Assembly (NCBI GenBank): GCA_014860445.1
Contig: JACZJT010000070.1
Location: forward strand, 1-64,000
Source of the DNA: Burkholderiales bacterium
Lineage (GTDB): Bacteria > Pseudomonadota > Gammaproteobacteria > Burkholderiales > SG8-39
Length of the DNA stretch: 64,000 bases
Reading direction: 5' to 3'
A program made the translations under genes and the position numbers. Under the pieces are notes generated by a model. It was not told where the DNA came from and ran no database searches. It saw only the letters and a program-made list of their open reading frames with translations. Below, piece after piece: positions 36,663 through 47,119 of the stretch (position 1 is the stretch's first letter; every line of letters starts with the position of its first letter).

Positions 36663-36854
36663 CCGGGTCGTCCCAGAAACGAGAGGCTAGGATTGAAATT
36701 CCCCGGTAGCGGCGCGACGCCCATCGAAATGCTTGAACTGGACTTCGTCCCGGGTGCGGCATTCCCGCGGGCCGTCGAACAGTTGGGGTATACTGAGACT
36801 CGTCTGGGTGCGGTAAACGAAAAACAGCCTCAGGGTTTCAGGGAAGGGCGGCGC

Positions 36855-37454
36855 ATGAGTGAGCGCGACATTGACCAGCAACTGGTCGAGCGTGCGCAGC
36901 AGGGCGACAAGCATGCCTTCGAATTGCTGGTCGGCAAGTATCAGCGAAAACTCGGACGCCTGTTGTCGCGCTTTATACGTGACGCGGGCGAGGTTGAAGA
37001 CGTCACACAGGAGGCCTTTATCAAGGCCTATCGCGCGTTGCCCTCCTTTCGCGGCGATAGCGCCTTTTACACCTGGCTGTACCGGATCGGCATCAATACC
37101 GCCAAAAATTACCTGGCGTCCATGGGTCGCCGCGCGCCTACCAGCACCAACTACGATTCGGAAGAGGCGGAGGCGTTCGACGACGGCGATCAGCTGCGCG
37201 ACCTCAATACGCCGGAAAACATGCTGATGAGCAAACAGATCGCGCAAGTCGTGAACCAAAGCATGGATCGGCTGCCTGAAGAACTGAAAGCGGCGATCAT
37301 GCTGCGCGAGATAGAAGGCATGAGCTACGAAGATATCGCAAAAATCATGGATTGCCCGATAGGCACGGTGCGCTCGCGCATTTTCCGTGCGCGTGAGGCG
37401 ATCGCCGAACAGCTGCGCCCGCTACTGGATATATCCAAAGAAAAGAGATGGTGA
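36855..37454 (+). CDS. rpoE: extracytoplasmic sigma factor RpoE (AlgU)
   Basis: A 199-residue ECF sigma factor with region 2 (VEDVTQEAFIKAYRALPSFRG and FYTWLYRIGINTAKNYL) and region 4 (EEMSYEDIAKIMDCPIGTV-like segment) intact. It drives the envelope stress regulon. The start at 36855 follows GGGAAGGG; an earlier in-frame ATG-like extension is unlikely. Followed by rseA, rseB and mucD. Confidence 0.95.
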   Translation: MSERDIDQQLVERAQQGDKHAFELLVGKYQRKLGRLLSRFIRDAGEVEDVTQEAFIKAYRALPSFRGDSAFYTWLYRIGINTAKNYLASMGRRAPTSTNYDSEEAEAFDDGDQLRDLNTPENMLMSKQIAQVVNQSMDRLPEELKAAIMLREIEGMSYEDIAKIMDCPIGTVRSRIFRAREAIAEQLRPLLDISKEKRW

Positions 37455-37458
37455 TGCC

Positions 37459-37959
37459 ATGAAAGAAACTTTGTCCGCTTGGATCGACGGCGAATTGCAC
37501 GACCAACGTGCCGAGGCGCTGCCCGCGCAAATCAAGGACGATGCGCAGTTGCGCGACAGCTGGGACTGCTACCATTTGATCGGCGACGCCTTGCGTGGTG
37601 TGCGGGGCGCGGACCTGTCGGCGGCAATTCGCGCCCGGCTCGAAGCGGAACCCACGGTGCTGGCGCCGCAGCGGCGCCGTAATCCGGAGAAATTACGCTG
37701 GGCCGCCTTGTCTATGGCGGCGAGTGTGGCCGCGGTGGCTTTCGTCGGCTGGATGGCCCTGCAGCCCGGTGCGCAGCAGGCTACACCGCAGATTGCTGCG
37801 GTCCCGTCGCACGATATCCGGCAGGTTGCGATGCCGGCGGGCGAGGGTGCAACGAACTACCTGCTTGCGCATCAGCGCTATTCCCCGAGCAGCGCGATGC
37901 AGGGCGTCGCGCCCTACGTACGCACCGTGGCCGAGCACCGGAGCCGCGAACGTCGATGA
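37459..37959 (+). CDS. rseA: anti-sigma-E factor RseA (MucA)
   Basis: A 166-residue protein with the RseA N-terminal domain (KETLSAWIDGELHDQRAEAL, DSWDCYHLIGDALRG) that holds RpoE. One membrane segment follows (about residues 76-95), then a short periplasmic tail. It begins four bases after rpoE and overlaps rseB by ATGA. Confidence 0.9.
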   Translation: MKETLSAWIDGELHDQRAEALPAQIKDDAQLRDSWDCYHLIGDALRGVRGADLSAAIRARLEAEPTVLAPQRRRNPEKLRWAALSMAASVAAVAFVGWMALQPGAQQATPQIAAVPSHDIRQVAMPAGEGATNYLLAHQRYSPSSAMQGVAPYVRTVAEHRSRERR

Positions 37960-38915
37960 GGATTCTGGTTCTGCTGTTATTCGCGCTACTGGCTCAGACG
38001 GCGCGGGCGGACGACGATGCGCTTTCCTGGCTGAAGCGCATGCACATGGCGGCCGAGAAGCTAAGCTATACGGGAACTTTCGTCTACCGCAGCGGCGACC
38101 AATCCGAAACCTCGCGCGTCGTTCATGTAGTGGGACAGCGCGGAATACGTGAACGGCTGGAGACCTTGGACGGCTATCCGCGGGAGATTGTGCGCGACGG
38201 CGACGAAGTGAAATGCTATCTGCCGGATCGCATGACGGTGAAGGTCGACAAGCAGACCGACCACAAGATCTTCCCCGGCTTGCTGCCGGAAAATCTGCAG
38301 GATATCGGCGCGTACTACCTGTTGAGCACGGGGGAAAACGAGCGCATCGCAGGCTACGATTCCCGGGCCATCGTGCTGCAACCGAAGGACAGGTTGCGCT
38401 ACGGCAGAAAGTTATGGGCGGACATGAAAACCGGGATGCTGCTGAAGTCCCAGACGATCGACGAAAAGAATGAGCCGATCGAGCAATTCGCGTTTACCCA
38501 GATCACCATCGGCGGCAAGATCGGGAACGAACAACTCAAACCGCGGCTCCTCGCGAAGGCGCGCGTCTGGCACATTGAGAATTCGGGTGCCGTGGAAGCG
38601 AACCTCGCGGCATCCGGCTGGACCATCAAAGCGGAGCTGCCCGGATTCAAGAAAGTGACGGAGATGAAGCGCACCCAGGGGGGATCTGCAAAGGTCGGGC
38701 ATATGATCTATTCGGACGGGCTCGCCGCAATATCGGTGTTCATCGAGCCCATGGCCAACAAAACCGCCCTGCCGCCAGCGGGTTTGTCACGCCAGGGCGC
38801 GATCAATATCTACAGCCGGCAAATCGCCGATCATCTGGTGACCGTGGTCGGGGAGACGCCGGCCGAAAGCGTCAAGACGTTGGCCGAGTCCGTGGAATAC
38901 CGCGCGCCGAGATGA
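37956..38915 (+). CDS. rseB: sigma-E regulatory protein RseB (MucB)
   Basis: A 319-residue periplasmic protein with a signal peptide (first 18 residues, ending ARA) and a MucB/RseB two-domain structure. It binds the periplasmic part of RseA and protects it from cleavage until envelope stress. Motif RMHMAAEKLSYTGTFVYRSG is typical. The next gene, mucD, follows after 78 bases. Confidence 0.92.
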   Translation: MRILVLLLFALLAQTARADDDALSWLKRMHMAAEKLSYTGTFVYRSGDQSETSRVVHVVGQRGIRERLETLDGYPREIVRDGDEVKCYLPDRMTVKVDKQTDHKIFPGLLPENLQDIGAYYLLSTGENERIAGYDSRAIVLQPKDRLRYGRKLWADMKTGMLLKSQTIDEKNEPIEQFAFTQITIGGKIGNEQLKPRLLAKARVWHIENSGAVEANLAASGWTIKAELPGFKKVTEMKRTQGGSAKVGHMIYSDGLAAISVFIEPMANKTALPPAGLSRQGAINIYSRQIADHLVTVVGETPAESVKTLAESVEYRAPR

Positions 38916-38993
38916 GTGAAACGCAGCCTGCGCACGTCGGCATTCGATTGTATCGATGATATTTCCGCAACACGCAACTCAAGGGACGTAATA

Positions 38994-40409
38994 ATGCGAA
39001 AAATTCTGCTTCTATGGATGCTATTGCTGCTGCCGCTGGGCGCTTATGCCCAGGCGCGCGAATTCCCCGATTTCACCGAATTGGTGGAGAAGCAGGGGCC
39101 GGCGGTGGTCAATATCAGCACCGCGCAGACAAAAAAAGCGCATCCACGGGTTCCGCAGATTCCCAATCTGGACGAGGACGATCCGTTTTTCGAGTTCTTT
39201 CGCCGCTTTATGCCGCAAGAACCCGGCCGATCCCCGCACGAGTTTTCCACCCGCTCATTGGGCTCGGGTTTCATCATTAGCGCGGACGGTTACATTCTGA
39301 CCAACGCCCACGTCGTCGACGGCGCCGACGAAATTACCGTGCGCCTGATCGACAAGCGCGAATTCAAGGCCAAAGTCGTAGGCGCCGACAAGCGCACCGA
39401 TGTGGCGCTGATCAAGATCGACGCAGGCGGATTGCCGGTAGTCAAGCTGGGGGACCCGAATAAACTCAAGGTGGGCGAATGGGTGCTCGCGATCGGCTCG
39501 CCCTTCGGTTTCGACAACACCGTGACCGCCGGCATCGTGAGCGGCAAGGCGCGTTCGCTGCCTCAGGAAAATCTGGTGCCGTTCATTCAGACCGACGCCG
39601 CCGTGAATCCAGGCAACTCAGGCGGTCCCCTGTTCAATCTGCGCGGCGAAGTCGTGGGCATCAACTCGCAGATCTACAGTCGAACCGGCGGCTACATGGG
39701 ACTGTCATTTGCGATCCCGATCGATATTGCGCTGGATGTGCAAAGCCAGCTGCGCAGTAACGGGCGCGTCAGCCGCGGCCGCATCGGCGTGGTTATCCAG
39801 GAGGTAACCAAAGAACTGGCAGACTCGTTCGGGCTGGCCAAACCGCAGGGTGCCCTGGTCAACGCCGTGGAAAGCGGTGGTCCGGCGGACAAGGCGGGCA
39901 TCGAAGTGAGCGACATCATCGTCAAATTTGACGGCAAGGACGTCGCAAGTTCAAGTGAGTTGCCGCGCATAGTCGGGGCCACGCGGCCGGGCAGCCAGGT
40001 CGGCATGCAGGTATGGCGCAAGGGCGCGACGAAGAATCTGACAGTCACCGTCGGGGAGATTCCGGCGGACAAGGTGGCAGGCCGTGAAAACAAGCGCAGC
40101 AAGCCGGCAGAGGCGGCAGCCAACCGCCTGGGTCTGGTACTGGCGGATCTGTCCGAAGCGCAGCGCAAGGAACTGAAAATCACCGCCGGCGTGGCGGTGG
40201 ACGAGGTACGCGGCCAGCCGCGCGGCGACCTGCGCAAAGGCGACATCATCCTCGCGCTGATCCACAAGGGCATCAATACCGAGGCAACAAGTGTGGCGCA
40301 GTTCAACAAGGCGCTGAATGCCATTGATAAATCGGTCACCATTACCCTGCACGTGCGCCGCGGGGAGAACCAGAGTTTTGTCACCATCAAAGGCACGAAA
40401 GACAAGTAG
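38994..40409 (+). CDS. mucD: DegP/MucD-type periplasmic serine protease
   Basis: A 471-residue protease with a signal peptide (residues 1-20) and catalytic triad H106 (TNAHVV), D136 (TDVALIK) and S209 (NPGNSGGP). Two PDZ domains follow at about 265-355 and 380-465. It removes misfolded envelope proteins and feeds back on sigma-E. The start at 38994 follows AAGGGA; an upstream in-frame extension carries no signal peptide. Confidence 0.95.
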   Translation: MRKILLLWMLLLLPLGAYAQAREFPDFTELVEKQGPAVVNISTAQTKKAHPRVPQIPNLDEDDPFFEFFRRFMPQEPGRSPHEFSTRSLGSGFIISADGYILTNAHVVDGADEITVRLIDKREFKAKVVGADKRTDVALIKIDAGGLPVVKLGDPNKLKVGEWVLAIGSPFGFDNTVTAGIVSGKARSLPQENLVPFIQTDAAVNPGNSGGPLFNLRGEVVGINSQIYSRTGGYMGLSFAIPIDIALDVQSQLRSNGRVSRGRIGVVIQEVTKELADSFGLAKPQGALVNAVESGGPADKAGIEVSDIIVKFDGKDVASSSELPRIVGATRPGSQVGMQVWRKGATKNLTVTVGEIPADKVAGRENKRSKPAEAAANRLGLVLADLSEAQRKELKITAGVAVDEVRGQPRGDLRKGDIILALIHKGINTEATSVAQFNKALNAIDKSVTITLHVRRGENQSFVTIKGTKDK

Positions 40410-40422
40410 GGCTACAGCCGCG

Positions 40423-40689
40423 ATGCAGTCCGGGGGCGAGGAGGACAAGCTTCGGCTCAAGCTCTATGGGCGAAGCTACTGCCACCTTTGCGATGAGATG
40501 ATCGCGGCGCTGGCACCTTTGCGCGAGGAGTTTGGCTTTGGCATGGAGATCATCGACGTCGACAGCGATGCCGCCCTGGAGCAGCGCTTCGGCCTGCTCG
40601 TGCCGGTGTTGATGCACGCCGATACCGAGCTCTGTCACTACCACCTGGACACAGCCAAAGTCCGTGCTTATTTGGCCAATTTCCGTTAA
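40423..40689 (+). CDS. glutaredoxin-like protein (DUF836)
   Basis: An 88-residue thioredoxin-fold protein with an N-terminal CXXC (YCHLCDEM) and a cis-proline region (VPVLMHADTELC). This small glutaredoxin family commonly sits before lepA in betaproteobacteria. Likely a cytoplasmic thiol redox protein; partner unknown. Confidence 0.85.
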   Translation: MQSGGEEDKLRLKLYGRSYCHLCDEMIAALAPLREEFGFGMEIIDVDSDAALEQRFGLLVPVLMHADTELCHYHLDTAKVRAYLANFR

Positions 40690-40709
40690 AATACCGAATG
40701 TTATTCTTC

Positions 40710-40736
40710 AAAGGGTGCCATGCGGGCGCCCTTTTT
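40710..40736 (+). other. hairpin with T tract overlapping the lepA start
   Basis: AAAGGGTGCC (40710-40719) pairs with GGCGCCCTTT (40725-40734), a 10-bp stem with one G-T pair, five-base loop ATGCG and TT following. It has the form of an intrinsic terminator. The ATG at 40720 is in the loop and the AAAGGG ribosome site is in the stem. It may end the upstream gene, or sequester lepA translation. Confidence 0.5.
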
Positions 40737-42528
40737 CATGATGCAGCACATTCGTAATTTTTCCATCATTGCCCACATCGATCACGGCAAATCGACACTG
40801 GCTGACCGGTTCATCCAGCTGTGCGGTGGACTGTCGGACCGGGAGATGGAGGCGCAGGTGCTCGACTCCATGGACTTGGAGCGCGAGCGCGGCATCACCA
40901 TCAAGGCGCAAACGGCCGCGCTGCAGTACAAGGCGCGCGACGGCAAAATCTATAACCTCAACCTGATCGACACCCCGGGGCACGTGGATTTCTCCTACGA
41001 GGTGTCCCGTTCGCTTGCCGCCTGCGAGGGAGCGGTGCTCGTGGTGGATGCTTCACAAGGGGTGGAAGCGCAGACGGTGGCCAATTGCTACACCGCCATC
41101 GAGCAGGGCGTCGAAGTGGTCCCAGTGCTGAACAAGATCGACCTGCCTTCGGCGGATCCCGACGGTGCGATTCGCGAGATTGAAGACGTAATCGGGATCG
41201 ACGCCAAGGAAGCGTTGCGCGTCAGCGCCAAGACGGGCGAAGGCGTGCAGGACATTCTCGAAGCGGTGATCGCGCGTATTCCGGCGCCCAAAGGCGATCC
41301 CGCGGCGCCGCTCAAGGCGCTCATCATCGATTCCTGGTTCGACAACTACGTCGGCGTGGTGATGCTGGTGCGCATGATGGACGGCACCCTTCGTCCTAAG
41401 GACAAGATCCTGCTCATGTCCGCAGGCACGGCGCATCTGTGCGAGCAGGTCGGCGTGTTCACACCCAAATCGCAATCGCGCCAGCAGCTGGTGGCGGGCG
41501 AGGTCGGGTTCATCATCTCCGGGATCAAGGAATTGCAGGCGGCGAAGGTGGGCGACACCGTCACCCTGGTCGAGCGTCCAGCCACGGCGGCGCTGCCCGG
41601 ATTCAAGGTTATCCAGCCGCAGGTGTTCGCCGGCTTGTACCCGGTCGAGGCCAATCAATACGACGGGCTGCGCGACGCGCTGAACAAGTTGAAACTCAAC
41701 GACGCCTCGCTGCAATACGAGCCGGAGGTATCGCAGGCGCTCGGTTTCGGATTTCGCTGCGGCTTCCTCGGCCTCTTGCACATGGATATCGTACAGGAGA
41801 GGCTGGAGCGCGAATATGCACAGAACCTGATTACGACTGCCCCGACCGTCGTATACGAGGTGCTGATGCGCGACGGCACGCTGGAGCAGGTTGAGAATCC
41901 CGCCAAGATGCCGGACCTCTCCCGGGTCGAAGAAATTCGCGAGCCGATTATCACTGCGACGATCTTCGTGCCGCAGGAGCACGTGGGCACGATAATGACC
42001 CTGTGCACGCAAAAGCGTGGCGTGCAAATCAACATGCAATACACCGGCCGGCACGTCATGCTGAGCTACGAACTGCCGCTCGCCGAGGTGGTGATGGATT
42101 TCTTTGACAAGCTCAAATCGGCGAGCCGCGGCTACGCCTCGCTCGACTACGAGTTCAAGGAATACCGTGCTTCGGACGTCGTGAAGCTCGACATCCTGAT
42201 CAACGGCGACCGGGTGGACGCGTTGTCGCTGATGGTGCATCGCGAGAACAGCCGCTACCGTGGACGGGAACTCGTGACACGCATGCGCAAATTGATTCCG
42301 CGGCAGATGTTCGATGTGGCGGTGCAGGCGGCCATCGGCGCCAATATCATTGCGCGCGAAAACGTCGCGGCGCTGCGCAAGAACGTGTTGGCCAAGTGCT
42401 ATGGCGGAGACATCACCCGCAAGAAAAAATTGCTGGAGAAGCAGAAAGCAGGCAAAAAGCGCATGAAGCAAGTGGGCAACGTGGAAATCCCGCAGGAGGC
42501 GTTCCTTGCAATCCTGCAGGTTGACTGA
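40720..42528 (+). CDS. lepA: elongation factor 4 (LepA)
   Basis: A ribosome-binding GTPase of about 600 residues that promotes back-translocation or initiation-complex maturation. G1 is [11 protein letters not shown]3 is DTPGHVDF and G4 is NKIDLPSA, all intact, and the LepA C-terminal domain is complete. Other LepA proteins start close to IRNFSIIAH, matching ATG at 40741 or 40738. But those lack a ribosome site, whereas 40720 has AAAGGG four bases before. The start is therefore unresolved. Confidence 0.95.
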   Translation: MRAPFFMMQHIRNFSIIAHIDHGKSTLADRFIQLCGGLSDREMEAQVLDSMDLERERGITIKAQTAALQYKARDGKIYNLNLIDTPGHVDFSYEVSRSLAACEGAVLVVDASQGVEAQTVANCYTAIEQGVEVVPVLNKIDLPSADPDGAIREIEDVIGIDAKEALRVSAKTGEGVQDILEAVIARIPAPKGDPAAPLKALIIDSWFDNYVGVVMLVRMMDGTLRPKDKILLMSAGTAHLCEQVGVFTPKSQSRQQLVAGEVGFIISGIKELQAAKVGDTVTLVERPATAALPGFKVIQPQVFAGLYPVEANQYDGLRDALNKLKLNDASLQYEPEVSQALGFGFRCGFLGLLHMDIVQERLEREYAQNLITTAPTVVYEVLMRDGTLEQVENPAKMPDLSRVEEIREPIITATIFVPQEHVGTIMTLCTQKRGVQINMQYTGRHVMLSYELPLAEVVMDFFDKLKSASRGYASLDYEFKEYRASDVVKLDILINGDRVDALSLMVHRENSRYRGRELVTRMRKLIPRQMFDVAVQAAIGANIIARENVAALRKNVLAKCYGGDITRKKKLLEKQKAGKKRMKQVGNVEIPQEAFLAILQVD

Positions 42529-42537
42529 GGAAGGTAG

Positions 42538-43326
42538 ATGAATTTCGCGCTTTTGCTTTTCAGCCTGCTGGTCGTCACCGGTATTGTCTCTGCACTGGAT
42601 TTGGTTTACTTCGGCAAGCACCGCGCGCACGGCGCGAGGGAACCGTGGTGGATCGAATACGCGAAGAGCTTCTTCCCGGTGATCCTGATCGTGTTCATGC
42701 TGCGTTCATTTCTGGTCGAGCCGTTCAAAATTCCATCGGGCTCGATGATCCCGACTCTGCTGGTGGGCGATTTCATTCTCGTCAACAAGTACACCTATGG
42801 CATCCGGCTGCCGGTGATCAACAAGAAGATCATCGACATCAACGAACCGGAGCGCGGCGACGTCATGGTATTCCGCTACCCCGATGATCCCTCGGTCGAC
42901 TACATCAAGCGCGTTGTCGGACTGCCCGGCGACAAGGTCGTCTACGAAGGCAAGCGCCTTCGCATCAACGGCCGCGAGGTGCCGCGCAAAGAGGCCGGCG
43001 ACTATCTGCTCAAGGACAAAATCCAGTACCTGAAACAGTACACCGAGACACTGGGCAAAACCGATCACGCCATACTCCTGGACGCCGGCGAATCGTCCGC
43101 TCAGCCTTATGTAAAACAGTTCCCCCAACGGGAAAATTGCATTTACAATAATATTGGTGTGACATGCACGGTTCCGCCCGGCCATTACTTCATGATGGGC
43201 GACAATCGCGACAACAGCAGTGACAGCCGCGTTTGGGGCTTCGTGCCAGAAGCCAATATCGTCGGCAAGGCCTTCTTCATCTGGTTCAATTTCAGTGAGC
43301 TGAAGCGCTTCGGAAGATTCAAATAA
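42538..43326 (+). CDS. lepB: signal peptidase I
   Basis: A 262-residue inner-membrane protease with two membrane segments (about residues 3-22 and 45-62), catalytic S69 in IPSGSM and K123 in YIKRVVGLPGD. It removes signal peptides from exported proteins. It follows lepA by nine bases, with GGAAGG before the ATG, the usual lepA-lepB operon. Confidence 0.96.
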   Translation: MNFALLLFSLLVVTGIVSALDLVYFGKHRAHGAREPWWIEYAKSFFPVILIVFMLRSFLVEPFKIPSGSMIPTLLVGDFILVNKYTYGIRLPVINKKIIDINEPERGDVMVFRYPDDPSVDYIKRVVGLPGDKVVYEGKRLRINGREVPRKEAGDYLLKDKIQYLKQYTETLGKTDHAILLDAGESSAQPYVKQFPQRENCIYNNIGVTCTVPPGHYFMMGDNRDNSSDSRVWGFVPEANIVGKAFFIWFNFSELKRFGRFK

Positions 43327-43339
43327 GGAGTCAGTAATC

Positions 43340-43717
43340 ATGCGCAACAAGCAACGAGGAGTCAGTTTCCCGGTGATTTTTCTGATCGGCGTGGTGATCG
43401 CGCTGGGTGCCGTTGGTGCCATGAAAATCGCTCCTGCTTATGGTGATTTCTCCACGGCGAAGAAAGCCATTGTCGCGATCGCGGCTAGCGAAGGGCGCAC
43501 CGGCAGCGTCACGGAAATACGCAAGGCCTTCGACAGGCGCGCGGCGGTGGACAACATAACCGTAGTGACGCCGAGCGAACTGGAGATCAGCAAGGAAGGT
43601 GGTGATTTGGTGATTTCCTTTGCTTACGCGCAGAAAATCCCCCTGTTCGCCAATGTGTCGCTGCTGATCGACTTCGCCGCAAGCACGGCGCCCGGCGGCG
43701 TCGCGGATAATCAGTAG
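43340..43717 (+). CDS. DUF4845 membrane protein
   Basis: A 125-residue protein with one N-terminal membrane segment (about residues 9-29), resembling a pilin-like start ([20 protein letters not shown]) and a small outside domain. DUF4845 genes regularly lie between lepB and rnc in betaproteobacteria. Function unknown. Confidence 0.88.
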   Translation: MRNKQRGVSFPVIFLIGVVIALGAVGAMKIAPAYGDFSTAKKAIVAIAASEGRTGSVTEIRKAFDRRAAVDNITVVTPSELEISKEGGDLVISFAYAQKIPLFANVSLLIDFAASTAPGGVADNQ

Positions 43718-43733
43718 CGCCCGTTTCGCAAAA

Positions 43734-44402
43734 ATGGACTACGGGCCGCTACAGCGAAAGCTGGGATACAGCTTCGCGCAAGCGTCCCTGCTGCAACAGG
43801 CGCTGACCCACCGCAGTCACAGCGCCCTGCACAACGAGCGCGCCGAGTTCCTCGGCGACAGCGTGCTCAACTGCTGCATCGCACACGAGCTTTACCTGCG
43901 GTTCGACCAAATGAAGGAAGGCGAACTCTCGCGCCTGCGTGCCAATCTGGTGCGGCAGGAAACCCTGGCCGAACTGGCGCAGGAACTGGAACTCGGGACT
44001 TATCTGCACCTGGGTGAGGGCGAGTTGAAAAGCGGCGGATTTCGCCGTCCCTCCATCCTGGCCGATGGCCTCGAAGCCTTGATTGGCGCGGTTTTCCTGG
44101 ATGGTGGGTTCGCCGCAGCGCAGCGTGTGGTTGGCGGGCTGTATGCGTCCTTGCTCGGCCACCTGAATGCAGAATCACTGGGCAAGGATCCCAAGACGCT
44201 GCTGCAGGAATTGCTGCAGGCGCGCAAACTTCCCCTGCCGCAATATGCCGTGATCGGGACCAAGGGCGCGGCGCACAAGCAGCATTTCGAGGTGGAATGC
44301 CAGATCCCGCAGCTGGCAATACGCACCATAGGTTTTGGCGCAAGCCGGCGCATTGCAGAGCAGGAAGCGGCACAGCTTGCGTTCGCACAGGTGAGCACGT
44401 GA
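43734..44402 (+). CDS. rnc: ribonuclease III
   Basis: A 222-residue dsRNA endonuclease. The signature [12 protein letters not shown] holds catalytic acidic residues E38 and D42, and a second acidic group lies near residue 115. A C-terminal dsRNA-binding domain (about 152-220) is complete. It processes rRNA precursors. The stop overlaps the GTG start of era. Confidence 0.95.
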   Translation: MDYGPLQRKLGYSFAQASLLQQALTHRSHSALHNERAEFLGDSVLNCCIAHELYLRFDQMKEGELSRLRANLVRQETLAELAQELELGTYLHLGEGELKSGGFRRPSILADGLEALIGAVFLDGGFAAAQRVVGGLYASLLGHLNAESLGKDPKTLLQELLQARKLPLPQYAVIGTKGAAHKQHFEVECQIPQLAIRTIGFGASRRIAEQEAAQLAFAQVST

Positions 44403-45292
44403 AGCCCGCTGATTTTTGCTGCGGCACCATTGCCATCATCGGCCGGCCCAATGTGGGCAAGTCCACGCTGCTGAACCTTTTGATCGGCGAAAAGATCAGC
44501 ATCACTTCGCGCAAGGCGCAGACCACCCGGCATCGCATTACCGGCATCCTCACCGACGCCGAGACGCAGTATGTGTTCGTGGACACGCCAGGCTTTCAAA
44601 CCAAGAATGCAAGCGCGCTGAACCGGCTGATGAACCGCAGCATCACACAGGCGCTACAGGACGTGGACCTCATCCTGGTATTGATCGAAGCCGGGCGCAT
44701 CAGCCGCGAAGATCGCCAGGTATTTGATTTGCTGCCCGCCGGGCGGCCGGTGGTCCTTGCGGTAAACAAAATCGACCGGCTGGCGGACAAGAAGCAACTG
44801 CTGCCCCTGTTGGCGCAATTGCAGACCGAGCGTGCGTATTCAGATATCGTCCCGATCAGCGCAAAGAGCGGGGAGCAGACGCAGCAATTGCTGCATGCCC
44901 TGCGCCGGCACCTGCCGCAACAAGCGGCGATCTACCCCGCAGGCGATATTACCGACCGCAGCGAGCGTTTTCTGGCGGCGGAGCTGGTGCGCGAAAAGCT
45001 GTTTCGGCAGCTCGGTGACGAACTGCCCTATGGCGCCAGTACCACCATCGAAAAATTCGAGACCGAAGGCAGGCTGCGGCGCATACACGTAGCCATCATT
45101 GTCGACAAGGCCAGCCACAAGGCCATGGTCATCGGCAAAGGCGGGGAGAAGCTCAAGCTGATCGGAAGCGACGCGCGGCGCGACATGGAGAAACTTTTCG
45201 GCGGCAAGGTGTTTCTGCAAATCTGGGTAAAGGTCAAGCACGGCTGGGCCGATGACGAGCGCACGCTGAAAAACCTCGGATTCGAACCGTGA
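44399..45292 (+). CDS. era: GTPase Era, GTG start
   Basis: A 297-residue ribosome-assembly GTPase that binds the 3' end of 16S rRNA. G1 GRPNVGKST (residues 15-23), G3 DTPG and G4 NKID are intact, and the C-terminal KH domain has [17 protein letters not shown]. It starts at GTG in a GTGA overlap with rnc; an open extension further upstream is rnc antisense-frame only. Confidence 0.95.
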   Translation: MKPADFCCGTIAIIGRPNVGKSTLLNLLIGEKISITSRKAQTTRHRITGILTDAETQYVFVDTPGFQTKNASALNRLMNRSITQALQDVDLILVLIEAGRISREDRQVFDLLPAGRPVVLAVNKIDRLADKKQLLPLLAQLQTERAYSDIVPISAKSGEQTQQLLHALRRHLPQQAAIYPAGDITDRSERFLAAELVREKLFRQLGDELPYGASTTIEKFETEGRLRRIHVAIIVDKASHKAMVIGKGGEKLKLIGSDARRDMEKLFGGKVFLQIWVKVKHGWADDERTLKNLGFEP

Positions 45293-46011
45293 ACGCGCGT
45301 GCACGACAGGACAATCAGCAGGGCTTTGTGCTGCATACCTACGCATTCCGCGAGACCAGCCTGGTGGTAGAAACCTTCACGCGTTCGCACGGCCGCGTCG
45401 CCATGGTCGCGCGCGGGGCGAAGCGCCCGCGCTCGGCCCTGCGCGGCAGCATCATGGCGTTCCAGCCGCTGGGGCTGTCCTGGTCGGGACGCGGAGAGCT
45501 GCGCCTGTTGCTGCGCGCGGAATGGCAGGGCGGACAGCCGCGCCTGCAGGGCAAAGCGCTCTTGTGCGGTTTTTATCTTAACGAGCTGCTGCTGAAGCTG
45601 CTGCCACGGGAAGACGCGCACGAACAACTGTTCCTCGATTATCAGGCGGCGCTTGCGCGCCTCGCCGAGGAGCCCGAGCCCGGGACCGTGCTGCGCCGCT
45701 TCGAAAAAGCGCTGCTGCGCGAGTTGGGCTACGCGCTGGCGCTGGAGCGCGACAGCGCCAGCGGCGCGGATATCGAGCCTGGCAGGACTTACGCGTACGA
45801 TCCGGAACGCGGGCCGGTGGCAGTGAACGGCGTCGCACACGCAGGTTTGGTGCTGTCCGGGAAAACCCTGCTCGACGTCGTGCACGACGACTATAGCGAT
45901 CCGCTCACCCTGCAGCAGGCGAAGGCTCTGATGCGTCTCTTGATCAGCCATCGCCTGGAACAAAAGCCGCTCAACAGCAGGCGCATTTTCGAGGAGCTGC
46001 GACAACTGTGA
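45289..46011 (+). CDS. recO: DNA repair protein RecO, GTG start
   Basis: A 240-residue protein with an N-terminal OB fold ([20 protein letters not shown]) and RecO helical domain. It loads RecA with RecR in gap repair. GTG start overlaps the era stop as GTGA. The zinc cysteines found in some RecO proteins are absent, as in E. coli. Confidence 0.93.
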   Translation: MNARARQDNQQGFVLHTYAFRETSLVVETFTRSHGRVAMVARGAKRPRSALRGSIMAFQPLGLSWSGRGELRLLLRAEWQGGQPRLQGKALLCGFYLNELLLKLLPREDAHEQLFLDYQAALARLAEEPEPGTVLRRFEKALLRELGYALALERDSASGADIEPGRTYAYDPERGPVAVNGVAHAGLVLSGKTLLDVVHDDYSDPLTLQQAKALMRLLISHRLEQKPLNSRRIFEELRQL

Positions 46012-46733
46012 TTGAACTCGGCGTAAATATCGACCACGTCGCGACACTGCGGCAAGTGCGCGGCACCACGTATCCCGATCCGGTGCGCGCCGCGCTGCTC
46101 GCCGAGGGCGCGGGCGCCGACGCCATTACCCTGCATCTGCGCGAAGACCGGCGCCATATTCAGGACCGTGATGTCGACACGCTGCGTGCGCGGCTTTCGA
46201 AGCGCATGAACCTCGAATCCGCGGTCACGCGCGAGATGCTGCAAATCGCATTGCGCGTGCGTCCGCACGACGTTTGCCTGGTGCCGGAGCGGCGCATGGA
46301 ACTGACGACGGAGGGCGGCCTCGACGTCGTCAGCCAGCATGAGCGCGTGCGCCAGGCCTGTCAGCTGCTGGGCGAATCGGGGATCCGAGTATCACTGTTC
46401 ATCAATGCGGATACCGCACAGATCGATGCGGCCAAGGCAGCCGGCGCACCGGTGATCGAATTGCACACCGGCCACTACGCCGACAGCACCGGAGACGAAC
46501 AGCAGGCGGAGTTTAAACGCATCTGCCAGGCGGTTGAATACGGCAGGGGCATCGGACTCAAAGTGAATGCCGGACACGGGCTGAACTACGACAACGTGGC
46601 GCCAGTCGCCGCGCTGCCGGGGATAGCCGAACTCAATATCGGCCACGCGATCGTCGCGCACGCCGTTTTCGTCGGCTGGGAGGCGGCCGTGCGAGAAATG
46701 AAACGACTGATTACCGAGGCCCGGCGCGCGTGA
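46008..46733 (+). CDS. pdxJ: pyridoxine 5'-phosphate synthase PdxJ, GTG start
   Basis: A 241-residue TIM-barrel enzyme that makes pyridoxine 5'-phosphate from deoxyxylulose phosphate and an aminoacetone phosphate. The start [18 protein letters not shown] and [13 protein letters not shown] are family marks, and NAGHGLNY and NIGHAIV form the phosphate-binding end. GTGA overlap with recO. Confidence 0.96.
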   Translation: MIELGVNIDHVATLRQVRGTTYPDPVRAALLAEGAGADAITLHLREDRRHIQDRDVDTLRARLSKRMNLESAVTREMLQIALRVRPHDVCLVPERRMELTTEGGLDVVSQHERVRQACQLLGESGIRVSLFINADTAQIDAAKAAGAPVIELHTGHYADSTGDEQQAEFKRICQAVEYGRGIGLKVNAGHGLNYDNVAPVAALPGIAELNIGHAIVAHAVFVGWEAAVREMKRLITEARRA

Positions 46734-47119
46734 TCCTGGGCACCGGCACCGATTTGATCGATGTCCGCCGCATCGAGCGCGCGCTCGCGCGCTTCGGCCA
46801 CCGCTTTGCACGGCGCGTTCTGGTTGAGCACGAGTACCAGCGCTTCTGCTCGCACGGGAAACCTGCGCACTACGTAGCCAAGCGCTTCGCCGCCAAGGAA
46901 GCGTTTTCCAAGGCCATGGGCACGGGCATTCATTTCCCTGTCAACTGGCACAATGTCAGCGTCGCCAACGAGCGCTCCGGCAAACCTTATCTGCAGTTTT
47001 CCGAGCCGCTCGCCGCATTGCTTAAACAGCGCGGCATCAGCCGCACCCACCTGAGCCTGACCGACGAAATCCAAATGGCCTGCGCCTTCGTCATCCTTGA
47101 AGGCAAGGACCATGAATAA
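46730..47119 (+). CDS. acpS: holo-ACP synthase, GTG start
   Basis: A 129-residue enzyme that adds phosphopantetheine to ACP (acpP lies 12 kb upstream). [11 protein letters not shown] carries the metal ligand D8, and [15 protein letters not shown] holds the second metal and CoA residues. GTGA overlap with pdxJ; eight-base overlap with nagZ. Confidence 0.96.
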   Translation: MILGTGTDLIDVRRIERALARFGHRFARRVLVEHEYQRFCSHGKPAHYVAKRFAAKEAFSKAMGTGIHFPVNWHNVSVANERSGKPYLQFSEPLAALLKQRGISRTHLSLTDEIQMACAFVILEGKDHE

